A stretch of DNA of 64,000 nt from Deinococcus psychrotolerans (GCF_003860465.1 NZ_CP034183.1:1750001-1814000), one strand, 5' to 3'. Numbered from the stretch's first letter, positions 33,668-45,238 are shown. A program made the numbers and translations. The notes: generated by a model not told the origin, from the letters alone.

Positions 33668-34273
33668 TCACTTCCCCTTTGCCACTTCCCAGCCTTCAAA
33701 GCCGTCGTCGCCCACACTCTCAAGGCGTGCTGGACTGCTGGGCGTCGGGCGGCGCATGACCGCGTAATTCCAGCCCGCCTTGAGATTCAGGGCGTAACTG
33801 GTGCTGGACGCCGCCACCGCGCACGTCGAGTCACCCTGCACACGGGCTGGTGTGCTGGCGTAGATATAAACGCGCTGGTCCAGCGGCCCGCCCGGCACGT
33901 TGCTGCGGGTCTGGCTCACCAGCGTGAGGGCCGTTCCCGCCGCCGAGGCGCTGATGCTCGGCAGCAGGTAAAACTGGGCCGCCGGGTCGCTGACCGCCAC
34001 CTTGTCGGTGCAGCCCGCCGCAAGGTTCGGCTGCAAAGTGGGCCGCAATAACGGAGCCATCGCCGCCGCGCCGGGCAAAGGCAAGGTAAAGCGCCCCACC
34101 TTGTCGATAGCGCTGCTGGTCAAAGCCGCGCCGCCGCCGCCGAGGATCATAACTTGCCCCGCCTCGCCGGGCCAGTCACGGACTTGAGCGCGGATTCGGC
34201 TCACGCCTCCGGGCGAGCAGCCGCCGAGCAGCAGACAAAGGGCCATCAGGGAAACCGGCAGGAAGCGGGCCAT
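33668..34273 (-). CDS. Putative lipoprotein, function unknown
   Basis: Signal peptide ending in the lipobox LLLGGC (Cys at 19), so lipid-anchored outside the cytoplasmic membrane. 201 residues; the rest is rich in Ala, Ser, Thr and Pro with two further Cys (AAGCTDKV and GDSTCAVAA) that may form a disulfide. No recognised domain. TATCCT lies 6 nt before the ATG. Convergent with the SRPBCC gene. Confidence 0.75.
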   Translation of the reverse strand: MARFLPVSLMALCLLLGGCSPGGVSRIRAQVRDWPGEAGQVMILGGGGAALTSSAIDKVGRFTLPLPGAAAMAPLLRPTLQPNLAAGCTDKVAVSDPAAQFYLLPSISASAAGTALTLVSQTRSNVPGGPLDQRVYIYASTPARVQGDSTCAVAASSTSYALNLKAGWNYAVMRRPTPSSPARLESVGDDGFEGWEVAKGK

Positions 34274-34279
34274 AGCGCG

Positions 34280-34285
34280 AGGATA
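34280..34285 (-). promoter_or_regulatory. Leaderless -10 box (TATCCT) of the lipoprotein gene
   Basis: Ends 6 nt before the ATG at 34273, at consensus-like sequence. Confidence 0.5.
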
Positions 34286-34373
34286 GCGCCGAGAGCCGGG
34301 GACGGATGTGCCGAGCTGAGCTGGAGATGGCTGGGTGCAGGTTATGGGTTGACGGCGAGCCCGAACGCTGTAC

Positions 34374-34934
<561 letters not shown>

Positions 34935-35046
34935 GGCGCTTATTGTGACGCATCGGCGCTCGGCGGCCCATCCCCCCAGCGCAGCCTTACTCCCTGCCCA
35001 CCGCGTCACATCCCCCATCAGGCAAAAAGCGGCATGCTGATAAGCA

Positions 35047-37179
<2,133 letters not shown>

Positions 37180-37283
37180 GCCACGCTCCGCCGACCAGCA
37201 CCCCAGCCCAAGGTTTCCCTCAACCGCTGCTGTGCGCTAAACTGCTTTCCGTTGCGCCTGCGGGCGCGTAAGGAGAAACGCGC

Positions 37284-38384
37284 ATGTCAAGTTTGAGTAT
37301 CGGAATCGTTGGCTTGCCCAATGTCGGCAAATCGACGCTGTTTAACGCCATCACCCGCGCCGGAGCGCTGGCCGCCAATTACCCGTTTGCCACCATCGAA
37401 CCCAACGTGGGCCGTGTGAACGTGCCGGACGAGCGCCTCGCCGCGCTGAGCAAGGTCTTTACCAAAGGCGAGCGGGTGCCGCCAATCATCCCAACGTTCG
37501 TGGAGTTCGTGGACATCGCCGGCCTCGTGAAGGGCGCTTCGCAGGGTGAAGGACTGGGCAATCAGTTTCTGGCCAATATCCGCGAAGTCGACGCGATTGC
37601 CCACGTGGTGCGCTGCTTTGAAGACGGCAACGTGATTCACGTGTCCAACAAAGTCGATCCGCTGGACGACATCGAAACCATCAACACCGAGCTGATTTTG
37701 GCCGATTTGGCGGGCTTAGAAAAGCGCGTGGTGGGCCTGAGCAAAAAAGCCAAAGGCGGCGACAAGGAAGCCAAAGAGCAACTTGAAATCGCTGAGGCCA
37801 TTTTGAAAGTGCTGGGCGAGGGCCAACCCGCCCGCGCCGCACAGGTGGAAGGCGAAGTACCCAAAGACTTCGGCCTGATTACCAACAAGCCGGTCATTTA
37901 CGTTGCCAACGTCGGTGAAGACAATCTGGCCAGCGACAACGAGTACGTCCAATTGGTGCGCGATCACGCCGCCAAGGAAGGTTCACACGTCGTCAAGATC
38001 AGCGCCCAGATTGAAGGCGAACTGGCCGAGATGGAAGAAGAAGACGCCCGCGCCTTTTTGCATGACCTCGGCGTACAGGAAAGCGGCCTCGATCAACTTG
38101 TTAAAGTCGGCTACGACACGCTGGGCCTGATCACCTTCATCACTTCCGGCGAAAAAGAAGTGCGGGCTTGGACGATTCACAAAGGTGAAAAAGCCCCCGA
38201 AGCCGCCGGAGAAATCCACTCGGACTTGGAACGCGGCTTTATCCGGGCCGAAGTGATCGAGTGGCAAAAAATGGTGGAAGCCGGAGGCTGGACCACTGCC
38301 AAAAGCAAAGGCTGGGTCAGAACCGAAGGCAAAGAGTACGTGATGAAAGACGGCGACATCATGAACGTTCTGCACAATATGTAG
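37284..38384 (+). CDS. ychF: Ribosome-associated ATPase YchF (Obg family)
   Basis: Obg-family P-loop protein that prefers ATP. GIVGLPNVGKSTLFNAIT (G1), DIAGLVKGASQGEGLGNQFL (G3) and ANVGEDN, in place of the usual NKxD, plus a C-terminal TGS domain (ITFITSGEKEVRAWTIHKG ... MKDGDIMNVLHN). 366 residues. AAGGAGA lies eight bases before the ATG, and TAAACT near 37237 is a plausible -10 for the leadered transcript. Followed by its own terminator. Confidence 0.96.
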   Translation: MSSLSIGIVGLPNVGKSTLFNAITRAGALAANYPFATIEPNVGRVNVPDERLAALSKVFTKGERVPPIIPTFVEFVDIAGLVKGASQGEGLGNQFLANIREVDAIAHVVRCFEDGNVIHVSNKVDPLDDIETINTELILADLAGLEKRVVGLSKKAKGGDKEAKEQLEIAEAILKVLGEGQPARAAQVEGEVPKDFGLITNKPVIYVANVGEDNLASDNEYVQLVRDHAAKEGSHVVKISAQIEGELAEMEEEDARAFLHDLGVQESGLDQLVKVGYDTLGLITFITSGEKEVRAWTIHKGEKAPEAAGEIHSDLERGFIRAEVIEWQKMVEAGGWTTAKSKGWVRTEGKEYVMKDGDIMNVLHNM

Positions 38385-38447
38385 TCGTAGACGGGGCTGG
38401 GGCGCTCCAGAGCAGTTTGTCAGAAGTTGAAAAGAAAGGAAACTCTA

Positions 38448-38487
38448 GGCTGGCACATCTTCGCGTAAGGATGTGCCAGTCGGTTTT
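38448..38487 (+). terminator. ychF terminator
   Basis: CTGGCACATC (38450-38459) pairs with GATGTGCCAG (38470-38479), extended by G-U and G-C pairs to 12 bp, then GGTTTT. 64 nt after the ychF stop. Confidence 0.8.
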
Positions 38488-38568
38488 GGAGCGGTCAGTC
38501 TGTTGACGGCTTTTCCAGCCCGGCACCTTCCCGAACGGCGAGGATGATCTGTTCAGGAGGCTCTTACC

Positions 38569-39369
38569 TTGCTACGATTCCGCATTCATCTCGCTCATCT
38601 GGCCCTGCTCGGCTCAATCATCGGATTAGCCAGTCCGGTTCAGGCCGCTGGCCTGGCCAACATTCAGGGCAAGGGACAGTTCAAATTGGCTTTCAGCACG
38701 GCCCAACCGCCCCTTATCAACCAAAATGGAGCAGCCTTCGAGGGCTTTGCCACCGAACTGCTGAGTATCATCGGCAAGCAGATGAAGGTCAGCACTATCA
38801 CCTGGCGCAAGGTCGGCACGCCCGAGGCGCTGATGCAGGGTCTGCGGTCAGGCAACTACGACGCGGTCATCGACAGCCAGTTGCCACAGCCGCTGAGCGA
38901 CGTGACGCTCAGCAAGCCGCTGGCCTGCACTGGCGGGGTGATTCTGGCCCGGCCCGGCGGCCCCACCTACGACAATGAACTCAAAGGCAAGCGCGTCGCC
39001 GTCGTGACCGGCAGCAGTTATTTTTATTACGTGCGCAACCTGCCGTTCGAAAAGCAGGTCAACGTCTTTAACGATGATGATCAGGCGTTGCTGGCCTTTC
39101 TGACCGGGAAGATGGACGCTTTGGTGATGGACCGTTATGCTGCCCTCAAGATGTTCAAAGCGGCGGGCGCGAAGGTCATTCAGGTCAGCCCGCTGCTGTG
39201 GTCGCAAGACATCACGCTGGTCATGAACCGCAGTAGCGGCACCGAGCTGTCTGCCAACAACGAGGTGCTGGGCCCCGTCAACATCGCCCTCAAAAAGATG
39301 CTGGCCGACGGCAGCTACACGGCCCTGAGCAAGAAATACTTCGGCCAGGACGTGCGCTGCGTGCTGTGA
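38569..39369 (+). CDS. Extracellular solute-binding protein, family 3 (amino-acid type)
   Basis: Periplasmic-binding-protein-like II fold. Signal peptide (LALLGSIIGLASPVQA, probable cleavage after residue 26) and then GKGQFKLAFSTAQPPLINQNGAAFEGFATELL, the usual SBP-3 opening; YDAVIDSQL and KGKRVAVVTGSSY follow. 266 residues. TTG start with AGGAGG nine bases upstream. No permease or ATPase gene is adjacent, so it is an orphan binding protein or works with a remote transporter. Two Cys (LACTG, DVRCVL) may form a disulfide. Confidence 0.87.
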   Translation: MLRFRIHLAHLALLGSIIGLASPVQAAGLANIQGKGQFKLAFSTAQPPLINQNGAAFEGFATELLSIIGKQMKVSTITWRKVGTPEALMQGLRSGNYDAVIDSQLPQPLSDVTLSKPLACTGGVILARPGGPTYDNELKGKRVAVVTGSSYFYYVRNLPFEKQVNVFNDDDQALLAFLTGKMDALVMDRYAALKMFKAAGAKVIQVSPLLWSQDITLVMNRSSGTELSANNEVLGPVNIALKKMLADGSYTALSKKYFGQDVRCVL

Positions 39370-39376
39370 GCTTTGT

Positions 39377-40366
39377 TCAGCGGGTCAGCGCTTCCTCCAG
39401 CGCCTCCACAAATTCGTCCTCGTCATCCAGCCACGGGTAATGGCCGGCGTCGAGCAAGGTCACTTCGGCATCGGCCAGGTCTTCGACCCACTGCACCTGC
39501 GCGGGGTAACTGGTGGCGTCGTGTGTTCCGGCGATCACATAGATTTGGCGCTTGATCTCGGTCAGAAACGGCGGGTATTCAAACTCCCACAGCCCCTGAT
39601 TGACCAACGCCTGCTGCACCTCGGCCCCGCCCATCAATTGGCCTTCCACGTCGGAAAATTCCAAGCGCATCCGACTGGGCGCGTCTTTGAAGTGCAGGGC
39701 GTTGAGCAGGTCACGGGCGTTGATCAGGCCAAAGGCCGCTTCAATACGGGCCGCACCGACCTGAGGATGCTGGCCTTCGGGCGCGGCGGCCTTGACCTCG
39801 GCGCTCGGATCGTCGAGTTTGACGCTGCGGCGGGCGCTGGCTTCCTCCAGTAAGGTCAGGGCCAGATCGGGAAAGTGAACCCACGGGTTGATGCAGACCA
39901 CCCGATTGGTGTGCATAGGAAAACGGCGGGCGTATTCCAGCGCGATCAGTGCGCCGAAGCCGTGTCCTATGGGGGTAATCTTATCGATCTCCAGAAATTC
40001 GCGCACCGCTTCCACGTCCGCCGTCAGGGTGTCGAGGTCGAGGGCGTCGCTGCCCTGCTCGGTGTCGTCTAAGGGGCCGCTGCGCCCGCCGCCGCGCTGA
40101 TCCAAATAAATCACCCGGTAAGCACTCAGGCGCTCGCCCACCAGGTCGCGGAAGGTCAGCGCGTTGTAGCCGGGGCCGCCGTGCAGATAAAGCAAAGTCG
40201 GCTTGTCGCCGCTTTCCTCGTCCTCCGGCCCGACCACTTCAAAGTAAAGGTCAGCGCCGTTGAGCCGCTCCAAGTACAGCGCTTCGTTGTCAAGGCCGCT
40301 TTGCTCAAAGTCCTCTGTTCCAAAATCTTCAGGCTCAAATTCATAGCGCTCATCCATCTCGGTCAT
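39377..40366 (-). CDS. Alpha/beta-hydrolase fold protein (proline iminopeptidase-like) lacking the nucleophilic Ser
   Basis: 329 residues. HGGPG (62-66) and DQRGGGRS are hallmarks of the S33 proline iminopeptidase group, and GTHDAT and DAGHYP supply the Asp and His of the triad. The nucleophile elbow reads GHGFG instead of GxSxG: residue 136 is Gly (GGC at 39961-39959), one transition away from AGC. The first 35 residues are acidic. If the base is real the protein cannot act through a standard acyl-serine mechanism. TAGAAT lies 6 nt before the ATG. Confidence 0.82.
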   Translation of the reverse strand: MTEMDERYEFEPEDFGTEDFEQSGLDNEALYLERLNGADLYFEVVGPEDEESGDKPTLLYLHGGPGYNALTFRDLVGERLSAYRVIYLDQRGGGRSGPLDDTEQGSDALDLDTLTADVEAVREFLEIDKITPIGHGFGALIALEYARRFPMHTNRVVCINPWVHFPDLALTLLEEASARRSVKLDDPSAEVKAAAPEGQHPQVGAARIEAAFGLINARDLLNALHFKDAPSRMRLEFSDVEGQLMGGAEVQQALVNQGLWEFEYPPFLTEIKRQIYVIAGTHDATSYPAQVQWVEDLADAEVTLLDAGHYPWLDDEDEFVEALEEALTR

Positions 40367-40372
40367 GCCGTC

Positions 40373-40378
40373 ATTCTA
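40373..40378 (-). promoter_or_regulatory. Leaderless -10 box (TAGAAT) of the alpha/beta hydrolase
   Basis: Ends 6 nt before the ATG at 40366; divergent partner at 40420-40425. Confidence 0.5.
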
Positions 40379-40419
40379 CGTTTAGCGGGGCGGCAGCACG
40401 AAACAAACCCCCACCCCGC

Positions 40420-40425
40420 TACACT
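40420..40425 (+). promoter_or_regulatory. Leaderless -10 box (TACACT) of the antiporter gene
   Basis: Ends 7 nt before the ATG at 40433. Both divergent start codons are 66 bp apart. Confidence 0.5.
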
Positions 40426-40432
40426 GCTCGTC

Positions 40433-41677
40433 ATGCTGACCGCCTTCGCGCTCCTCCTTTGCGTCACCGCCGCGCTGGCGTACCTTAACGAACGCTTCTT
40501 GCATTTTCCGACCACCGTGGGCGTGGCCCTCTCCGGCGCACTGGCCGGCGTCGTGCTGGTGGTCTTAGACGCGCTGGCTTTGCCCGGCGTCGGCCACTAC
40601 GCCCGCTTCATGCTCAAAACGCTCAACTTCACTGACTTTGTGCTCAACGGCATCCTGAGCCTGCTGCTGTTTGCCGGAGCGCTGAGTCTCAATGCGGCTC
40701 AGATGCTCAAGCAGCGCGTCACCATTCTGACGCTGGCGGTGTTCAGCACCCTGATCAGCACGGTGCTGGTGGGCTTCGGCTCTTATCTGGTGTTCGGGGC
40801 GCTGGGTCTGGCGGTGCCGCTGATCGGAGCACTCTTGTTCGGAGCGCTGATCTCGCCCACCGATCCTGTGGCCGTACTCGACCTCCTCAAGCGGGCCAAA
40901 GTGCCGCCGCGCTTGGAGACGCTGATCGCCGGGGAGAGCCTCTTTAACGACGGCGTGGGCGTGGTGATTTTTCTGGTGCTGAGCGGGCTGGTCGGAAACG
41001 GCGAACACGCCGCCAGCGTAGTCGACGCGCTGGGCTTGTTTGCCCGCGAAGCGCTGGGCGGCGTGCTGCTGGGCGGAGTGCTGGGCTTGGTGGGCCTTTA
41101 CCTGACCCGCACTATCGAAAACGCGGCGGTGGAGGTGCTGCTCACCCTCGCGCTGGTCATCGGCGGCTACGTGCTGGCGCTGGGGTTGGGTGTCAGCGGG
41201 CCGCTGGCGATGGTGGTGTTCGGGTTGGTCATTTCCGCTTACAAAGACCGGATTTTCACCGAAGAGACCCGCGAACAGGTTATGAATTTCTGGGAAACCA
41301 TCGACCAGGTGCTCAATATTTTGCTGTTCGCCTTCATCGGCCTAGACGTGCTGCTGACGCCCAGCACCGTTCAGCAGTTCGCGGCGGGAGCGCTGCTGAT
41401 CGTTGTGGCGCTGGCGGCGCGTTACGTCAGCGTGGCCGTGCCGTTCGGCTTGGTGCGGCGCTGGGGCAATTACGGCGCGTACACCGTGCGGCTGCTGACC
41501 TGGGGCGGCCTGCGCGGCGGCATCGCCATCAGCTTGGTGCTGGGCCTGCCTCCCAGCGCTTACCGCGCCGATCTGATCACCGCCACCTATTTCATCGTGC
41601 TGTTTACCATCGCGGTGCAGGGACTGACCATCATGCCACTGGTGCAAAAAGCGGCGGCCAACAGTCCAGAGGAGTGA
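40433..41677 (+). CDS. Na+/H+ antiporter, CPA1 family
   Basis: 414 residues with about 12 membrane segments. ALISPTDPVAVLDLLKRAKVPPRLETLIAGESLFNDGVGVVIF contains the TDP motif and the ND pair of the CPA1 ion-binding site. Exchanges cytosolic Na+ or K+ for protons to control pH and salt. The start at 40433 is fixed by the TACACT leaderless box and by the hydrophobic N-terminus; an in-frame extension upstream runs antisense to the hydrolase gene. It has no long C-terminal cytosolic domain. Confidence 0.92.
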   Translation: MLTAFALLLCVTAALAYLNERFLHFPTTVGVALSGALAGVVLVVLDALALPGVGHYARFMLKTLNFTDFVLNGILSLLLFAGALSLNAAQMLKQRVTILTLAVFSTLISTVLVGFGSYLVFGALGLAVPLIGALLFGALISPTDPVAVLDLLKRAKVPPRLETLIAGESLFNDGVGVVIFLVLSGLVGNGEHAASVVDALGLFAREALGGVLLGGVLGLVGLYLTRTIENAAVEVLLTLALVIGGYVLALGLGVSGPLAMVVFGLVISAYKDRIFTEETREQVMNFWETIDQVLNILLFAFIGLDVLLTPSTVQQFAAGALLIVVALAARYVSVAVPFGLVRRWGNYGAYTVRLLTWGGLRGGIAISLVLGLPPSAYRADLITATYFIVLFTIAVQGLTIMPLVQKAAANSPEE

Positions 41678-41768
41678 CGAAGCCCAGCGCACGACGGTGT
41701 TCAAGACAGCTTGTAACCGGGGGCAGAGTGCTGCACGCCGTCTACAGTACTCAGTTGCCATTCACCAC

Positions 41769-42296
41769 TCAAGCTTGAGACTCAGTTTTCAAATTCGGCA
41801 AATAAAACAACAGATCCAGCGAGGGCGGTTGGACACCCTGGGTTCGCAGCAAAGCGCAAATCTGAGCGGTGTGCCGAACCTCATGCAGCATCACGTGCCA
41901 CAGCAGGCCGTCCAGTTTGAAGGATTCGGTGGGCGAGTCTTCCACGACCCGTTCCAGGTCGGTTTCGGTGAGCGCGGCAAGGAAGGCCAGGGTGCTCTGC
42001 TCCACCGCCCGCCAATACTCCAGCAATGCTGACAGCGCGAAATCCGCGTAAACTGGGCCACTCCCGGCGTCTCTGATTGCCGGGAAAGAGTCCTCCACAG
42101 GAGTGTCTTGCAAAATGGTGCAATGAAGCCAGCCGTCTTCCACTCCTGCCGTGTGGGCCACCAAGTCCTTGATGCAGTGAAAGCGCTCACCGTCCAGCAT
42201 GGGCCGCGACAGCACCTCGTCCGGCGCGGCCTCTAGCGCAGTCCACAAATCACGGCGAGCACGCACAAGGTAATCGTAGGTTTCGAGAATGTTCAT
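41769..42296 (-). CDS. DinB family protein
   Basis: Four-helix-bundle metalloprotein of the DinB/YfiT superfamily. 175 residues: IKDLVAHTAGVEDGWLH gives the first His, and WHVMLHEVRHTAQI the second and third of the triad. Members include thiol-S-transferases; the substrate is unknown. GGAGAGG precedes the ATG. A second DinB gene lies 61 nt upstream on the same strand, so the two are probably co-transcribed. Confidence 0.85.
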   Translation of the reverse strand: MNILETYDYLVRARRDLWTALEAAPDEVLSRPMLDGERFHCIKDLVAHTAGVEDGWLHCTILQDTPVEDSFPAIRDAGSGPVYADFALSALLEYWRAVEQSTLAFLAALTETDLERVVEDSPTESFKLDGLLWHVMLHEVRHTAQICALLRTQGVQPPSLDLLFYLPNLKTESQA

Positions 42297-42357
42297 GGTG
42301 TATACCTCTCCAAGAATCGGATGCGCTCATTGAGCCTGACTCGTCAAGAGAGAGCGC

Positions 42358-42852
42358 TCAGCGCTCATAAAAAGCAGGCGGCTCAATCCCCAGCGCCCGC
42401 AAATACACGTAGCCCTCGCCCCGGTGGTGCGTTTCGTTGTCGACGGCGTAAATGGCCGCCGCCCAACCGCTCATCTCGCCCCAAGGCAAAAGGTGTTGCT
42501 GGGCATAAAAAGCTATGTCCACTTTGAGAAAATCGCGGTTGATCTGCTCGGTCAAATCGTCCCAAGCCTTCAGCAGCGCGGCCCGTTCAAAGGAAACGCC
42601 TTCACGCCAATCCGGCATCGGCCACTCGCCGCTGAGTAAGCCCCCCAGCGTCAGGGCACTGACCTGATAAATTTCCCACGCCATCACCCCGAAAGGCCGC
42701 ATGCCGCCGATAGAAAAGCTAAAGAGCTGATCTTCGGTCTGCGCAATTGGAAAGGCCTCGATCACGCGGCGGGTCAGGCGACGCTGGCCTTGCCAGTACG
42801 TCAGGAACTGCTCGGGAGTCACGATCACGGGCGCGGTTTCAGTCTGAGTCAT
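42358..42852 (-). CDS. DinB-like protein (second copy)
   Basis: 164 residues. LTPEQFLTYW-type opening and the end DNETHHRGEGYVYLRALGIEPPAFYE are typical of DinB proteins; the HH pair corresponds to the C-terminal metal ligands, while the expected first His near residue 55 is not evident (MAWEIYQVS), so the metal site may be altered. GGAGG lies 7 bases before the ATG. Divergent from the WYL regulator 94 bp away, which probably controls it. Confidence 0.8.
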   Translation of the reverse strand: MTQTETAPVIVTPEQFLTYWQGQRRLTRRVIEAFPIAQTEDQLFSFSIGGMRPFGVMAWEIYQVSALTLGGLLSGEWPMPDWREGVSFERAALLKAWDDLTEQINRDFLKVDIAFYAQQHLLPWGEMSGWAAAIYAVDNETHHRGEGYVYLRALGIEPPAFYER

Positions 42853-42946
42853 ACAAACACCTCCAAATGGGTCTGGTTGGTTCTGCTCTCAGCTTAATCC
42901 CGATACCCGTCAGAACTTGTCGTGTTTTTGGGGCAAAATAATCCGT

Positions 42947-43903
42947 ATGTACGACCCATCCATGCGGGTGCTGACAGTGTTGGAACTGCTGCAAGAACGC
43001 GAACAGGTGACGGGCAGTGAGCTGGCCCGTCGCCTTGAAGTCAGCCCACGAACGGTGCAGCGCTATGTGGCGCGGCTGCAAGACCTGGGCATTCCGGTGG
43101 AGGGCAAGCGGGGTGTGGGCGGCGCGTACCGACTGAGGCCCGGCTTCCGGTTGCCGCCCCTGATGTTCAGCGGAGAAGAAGCCCTCAGCCTCGCGCTGGG
43201 CCTCAAGGCCCTTCAACACCTCGGCCTCACCGCCCTGACGCCGGCCGCACACAGCGCAGGGGCCAAACTGCGCCGTACCCTGCCGCACGCCCTACGCCAA
43301 GAAATGGAGGCCATCGAAGAAGCGGTGCAACTCGACACGGAGGCGTGGACTGTCAGCACCGACGCTGCGCTACTGGTCACGCTGCTGAGGGCCGTGCGCC
43401 ACGCCAAGGCCGCGCAGTTTGCTTACCGCTCGCGCCTCAACGTGGACTCGCTGCGAACGGTGGACATCTACCGCGTCGCTCAGTTCGGCGGCAGTTGGTA
43501 CGCGGTGGGACGCTGCCACAGCCGCGAGGCGCTGCGCTGTTTCCGATTAGACCGGATGTCGGCTCTCACAGTGCTGGACGCTTCGTTTGTGCCGCCCGGG
43601 GACTTCGACGTGCTGGGCCATTTGCGGGCCACTTGGCCCGACACGCCTGAAAGTCACCACATCGATGTTTGGCTGGGCCTGCCTTCCAGTACGCTGCGCG
43701 GACGAGTCTCGACTTGGGGCGTCACCTTGACCGAGGAAAACGGCGGGACAAGGGTGCAGGCCCAGCGGGAGCACTTGGAGGCATTTGCCGCCATGCTGCT
43801 GGGCCTGTGCTGTGAAGTGCGAATTGCCGCGCCGGCGCAGCTCCACGATACGTTTGGCACATTGGCCGAACGGTGCCGGGCGCTGGCTGAGGTTGGGGGC
43901 TGA
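42947..43903 (+). CDS. HTH-WYL transcriptional regulator (YafY-like)
   Basis: 318 residues. N-terminal helix-turn-helix (LLQEREQVTGSELARRLEVSPRTVQRYVARLQDLGIPVEG) and a central-C-terminal WYL domain (RTVDIYRVAQFGGSWYAVGRCHSREALRCFRLDRM), which senses nucleic acid or nucleotide ligands in related regulators. The ATG at 42947 is used; ATG 42962 is an alternative. AATAAT ends 4 nt before it. It points away from the two DinB genes, suggesting local regulation. Confidence 0.87.
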   Translation: MYDPSMRVLTVLELLQEREQVTGSELARRLEVSPRTVQRYVARLQDLGIPVEGKRGVGGAYRLRPGFRLPPLMFSGEEALSLALGLKALQHLGLTALTPAAHSAGAKLRRTLPHALRQEMEAIEEAVQLDTEAWTVSTDAALLVTLLRAVRHAKAAQFAYRSRLNVDSLRTVDIYRVAQFGGSWYAVGRCHSREALRCFRLDRMSALTVLDASFVPPGDFDVLGHLRATWPDTPESHHIDVWLGLPSSTLRGRVSTWGVTLTEENGGTRVQAQREHLEAFAAMLLGLCCEVRIAAPAQLHDTFGTLAERCRALAEVGG

Positions 43904-43910
43904 CTCTCTG

Positions 43911-44183
43911 TTAACCCCGCAAAAACCGCTGAACTTCGCCCAACCCCGAGGTTTGCAGCAGCACCTTGCCCGACGGCAGATGCAGCAGCGCAGGCGTAGT
44001 TTGAATGAAGTGCGCGGCGGTCAGGGCGGCGAATTCGTCCGCGTCGTTTTGGCGGTGAACCGTCATGATCTGCCCGTCAAATTCGCCTTTGAGCGGCTTG
44101 GCCAGCATCATTTTGAGGCGCTCACAATTAGGGCAGTCGTTTTGGGTCAGCAGCACGAACGGTTTGCTCGGTGCCTCAGTCAT
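43911..44183 (-). CDS. Glutaredoxin/NrdH-like redoxin
   Basis: 90 residues with the redox motif CPNC in LLTQNDCPNCERLKMML, followed by a thioredoxin-fold pattern and TTPALLHLPSG (cis-Pro). It overlaps the nrdF stop by 8 nt and is the last gene of the nrd operon, so it is the likely electron donor to NrdE. The CPNC motif differs from typical NrdH (CVQC/CMQC), so I call it glutaredoxin-like. Convergent with the WYL gene, 7 nt apart. Confidence 0.82.
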   Translation of the reverse strand: MTEAPSKPFVLLTQNDCPNCERLKMMLAKPLKGEFDGQIMTVHRQNDADEFAALTAAHFIQTTPALLHLPSGKVLLQTSGLGEVQRFLRG

Positions 44184-45198
44184 GGCTCACCCGCACAGGC
44201 TGATTCGTATTGTCCAGATCGGGGAATCCGCCGGCCCAGATAGCTTCCACATCGGCGTCGCTCAGCGTTTCGACCCGCACTTTGCTGTAACTGCTGCCTT
44301 TGGCGCTGAAAAAATCGTGGGTGGTGCCGCGTGCTTCGATGCCGTTTTGCACCACGGCGTTGATTTCCTCGTCGGGAAAGGGGCGCTCCAAAGCCAAGTT
44401 GTCTGCCAAGACATTGCAGTTAAAGCGGATAAAACGCTTGACTTCGCCAGTCAAGTTCACCCCGGCATACAGCACATCGGTATAAGCCAGTTCGTTTTGA
44501 TAAAGCGTCTGCAAAGTTTGGTTGTACCAGGCTTTGGCGTAGGCCTGCTCGGCAGGATTCATCAAATTGAACTTCTCCTGTGCCAGCAGCGCTACATACA
44601 CGCCGTGCAGCGCTTCATCCAAGATAATCAAATTGAAAATCTCGCCTGCCGACACCATCCGGCCTTGCCCAGCCATATACAGAGGGTAAAAGAAGCCGCT
44701 GTAGAATAAAGCCGTTTCCAGCATGCAAGACACCGCCAGCTTTTTCCAGAGGCCTAGATTGGACACGTCAGGATCAGCGAAGACACCCTGAATGAAGCTG
44801 ATTTTGAATTGAAGTTGCGGCTGCGTTCTGATCCACTCGAAGACTTCGCGCTCTTCGCTGGTAGACAGAAAGGTTTTATTCATCAAGCTGTAGCTGCGGG
44901 CGTGGATATTCTCCATGGTCGCTTGAAACTGAAGCGTGGCCTTTCGGATGTGGCCTTCGACCAAGTCACTCAGCACCGGCATTCCAATTTCACCTTGCAA
45001 GGTATCCAAAGCGTTCAGGCCCGCCGAAGCGTGAATGTATGTCCAGCGTTCTTCATCACCGAGCGCCTTCCACACCAAAGCGTCGTTGCTGAGCGGAATT
45101 TCTTCAGGAAACCAAAGCTGAGAGGTGTATTTTTCGTAAAAAGTGGTGGAAAAGCTGTCTTCGGGTTCAGACCAGTTGGCGGCAGAGAAAGGGGACAT
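44176..45198 (-). CDS. nrdF: Class Ib ribonucleotide reductase, beta subunit
   Basis: Carries the Mn(III)2 or Fe(III)2-tyrosyl radical. All ligands are visible: Asp65, Glu96, His99, Glu161, Glu195 and His198, with the radical Tyr103 in HARSYS. 340 residues, slightly longer than E. coli NrdF. AAGGAGT precedes the ATG. Pairs with NrdE 40 nt upstream and NrdI for manganese cofactor assembly. The C-terminus (DNTNQPVRVSHD) should bind NrdE. Confidence 0.95.
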   Translation of the reverse strand: MSPFSAANWSEPEDSFSTTFYEKYTSQLWFPEEIPLSNDALVWKALGDEERWTYIHASAGLNALDTLQGEIGMPVLSDLVEGHIRKATLQFQATMENIHARSYSLMNKTFLSTSEEREVFEWIRTQPQLQFKISFIQGVFADPDVSNLGLWKKLAVSCMLETALFYSGFFYPLYMAGQGRMVSAGEIFNLIILDEALHGVYVALLAQEKFNLMNPAEQAYAKAWYNQTLQTLYQNELAYTDVLYAGVNLTGEVKRFIRFNCNVLADNLALERPFPDEEINAVVQNGIEARGTTHDFFSAKGSSYSKVRVETLSDADVEAIWAGGFPDLDNTNQPVRVSHD

Positions 45199-45238
45199 AG
45201 ATACTCCTTAGAGATTCAAGCGAGATTAAGAGAAAAGA

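Noticed and set aside
42358..42852. A frameshifted or broken second DinB gene
   Set aside because: The first His ligand is not obvious, but the frame is complete, has a strong ribosome binding site and ends with a normal DinB C-terminus, so it is a divergent member, not a pseudogene.
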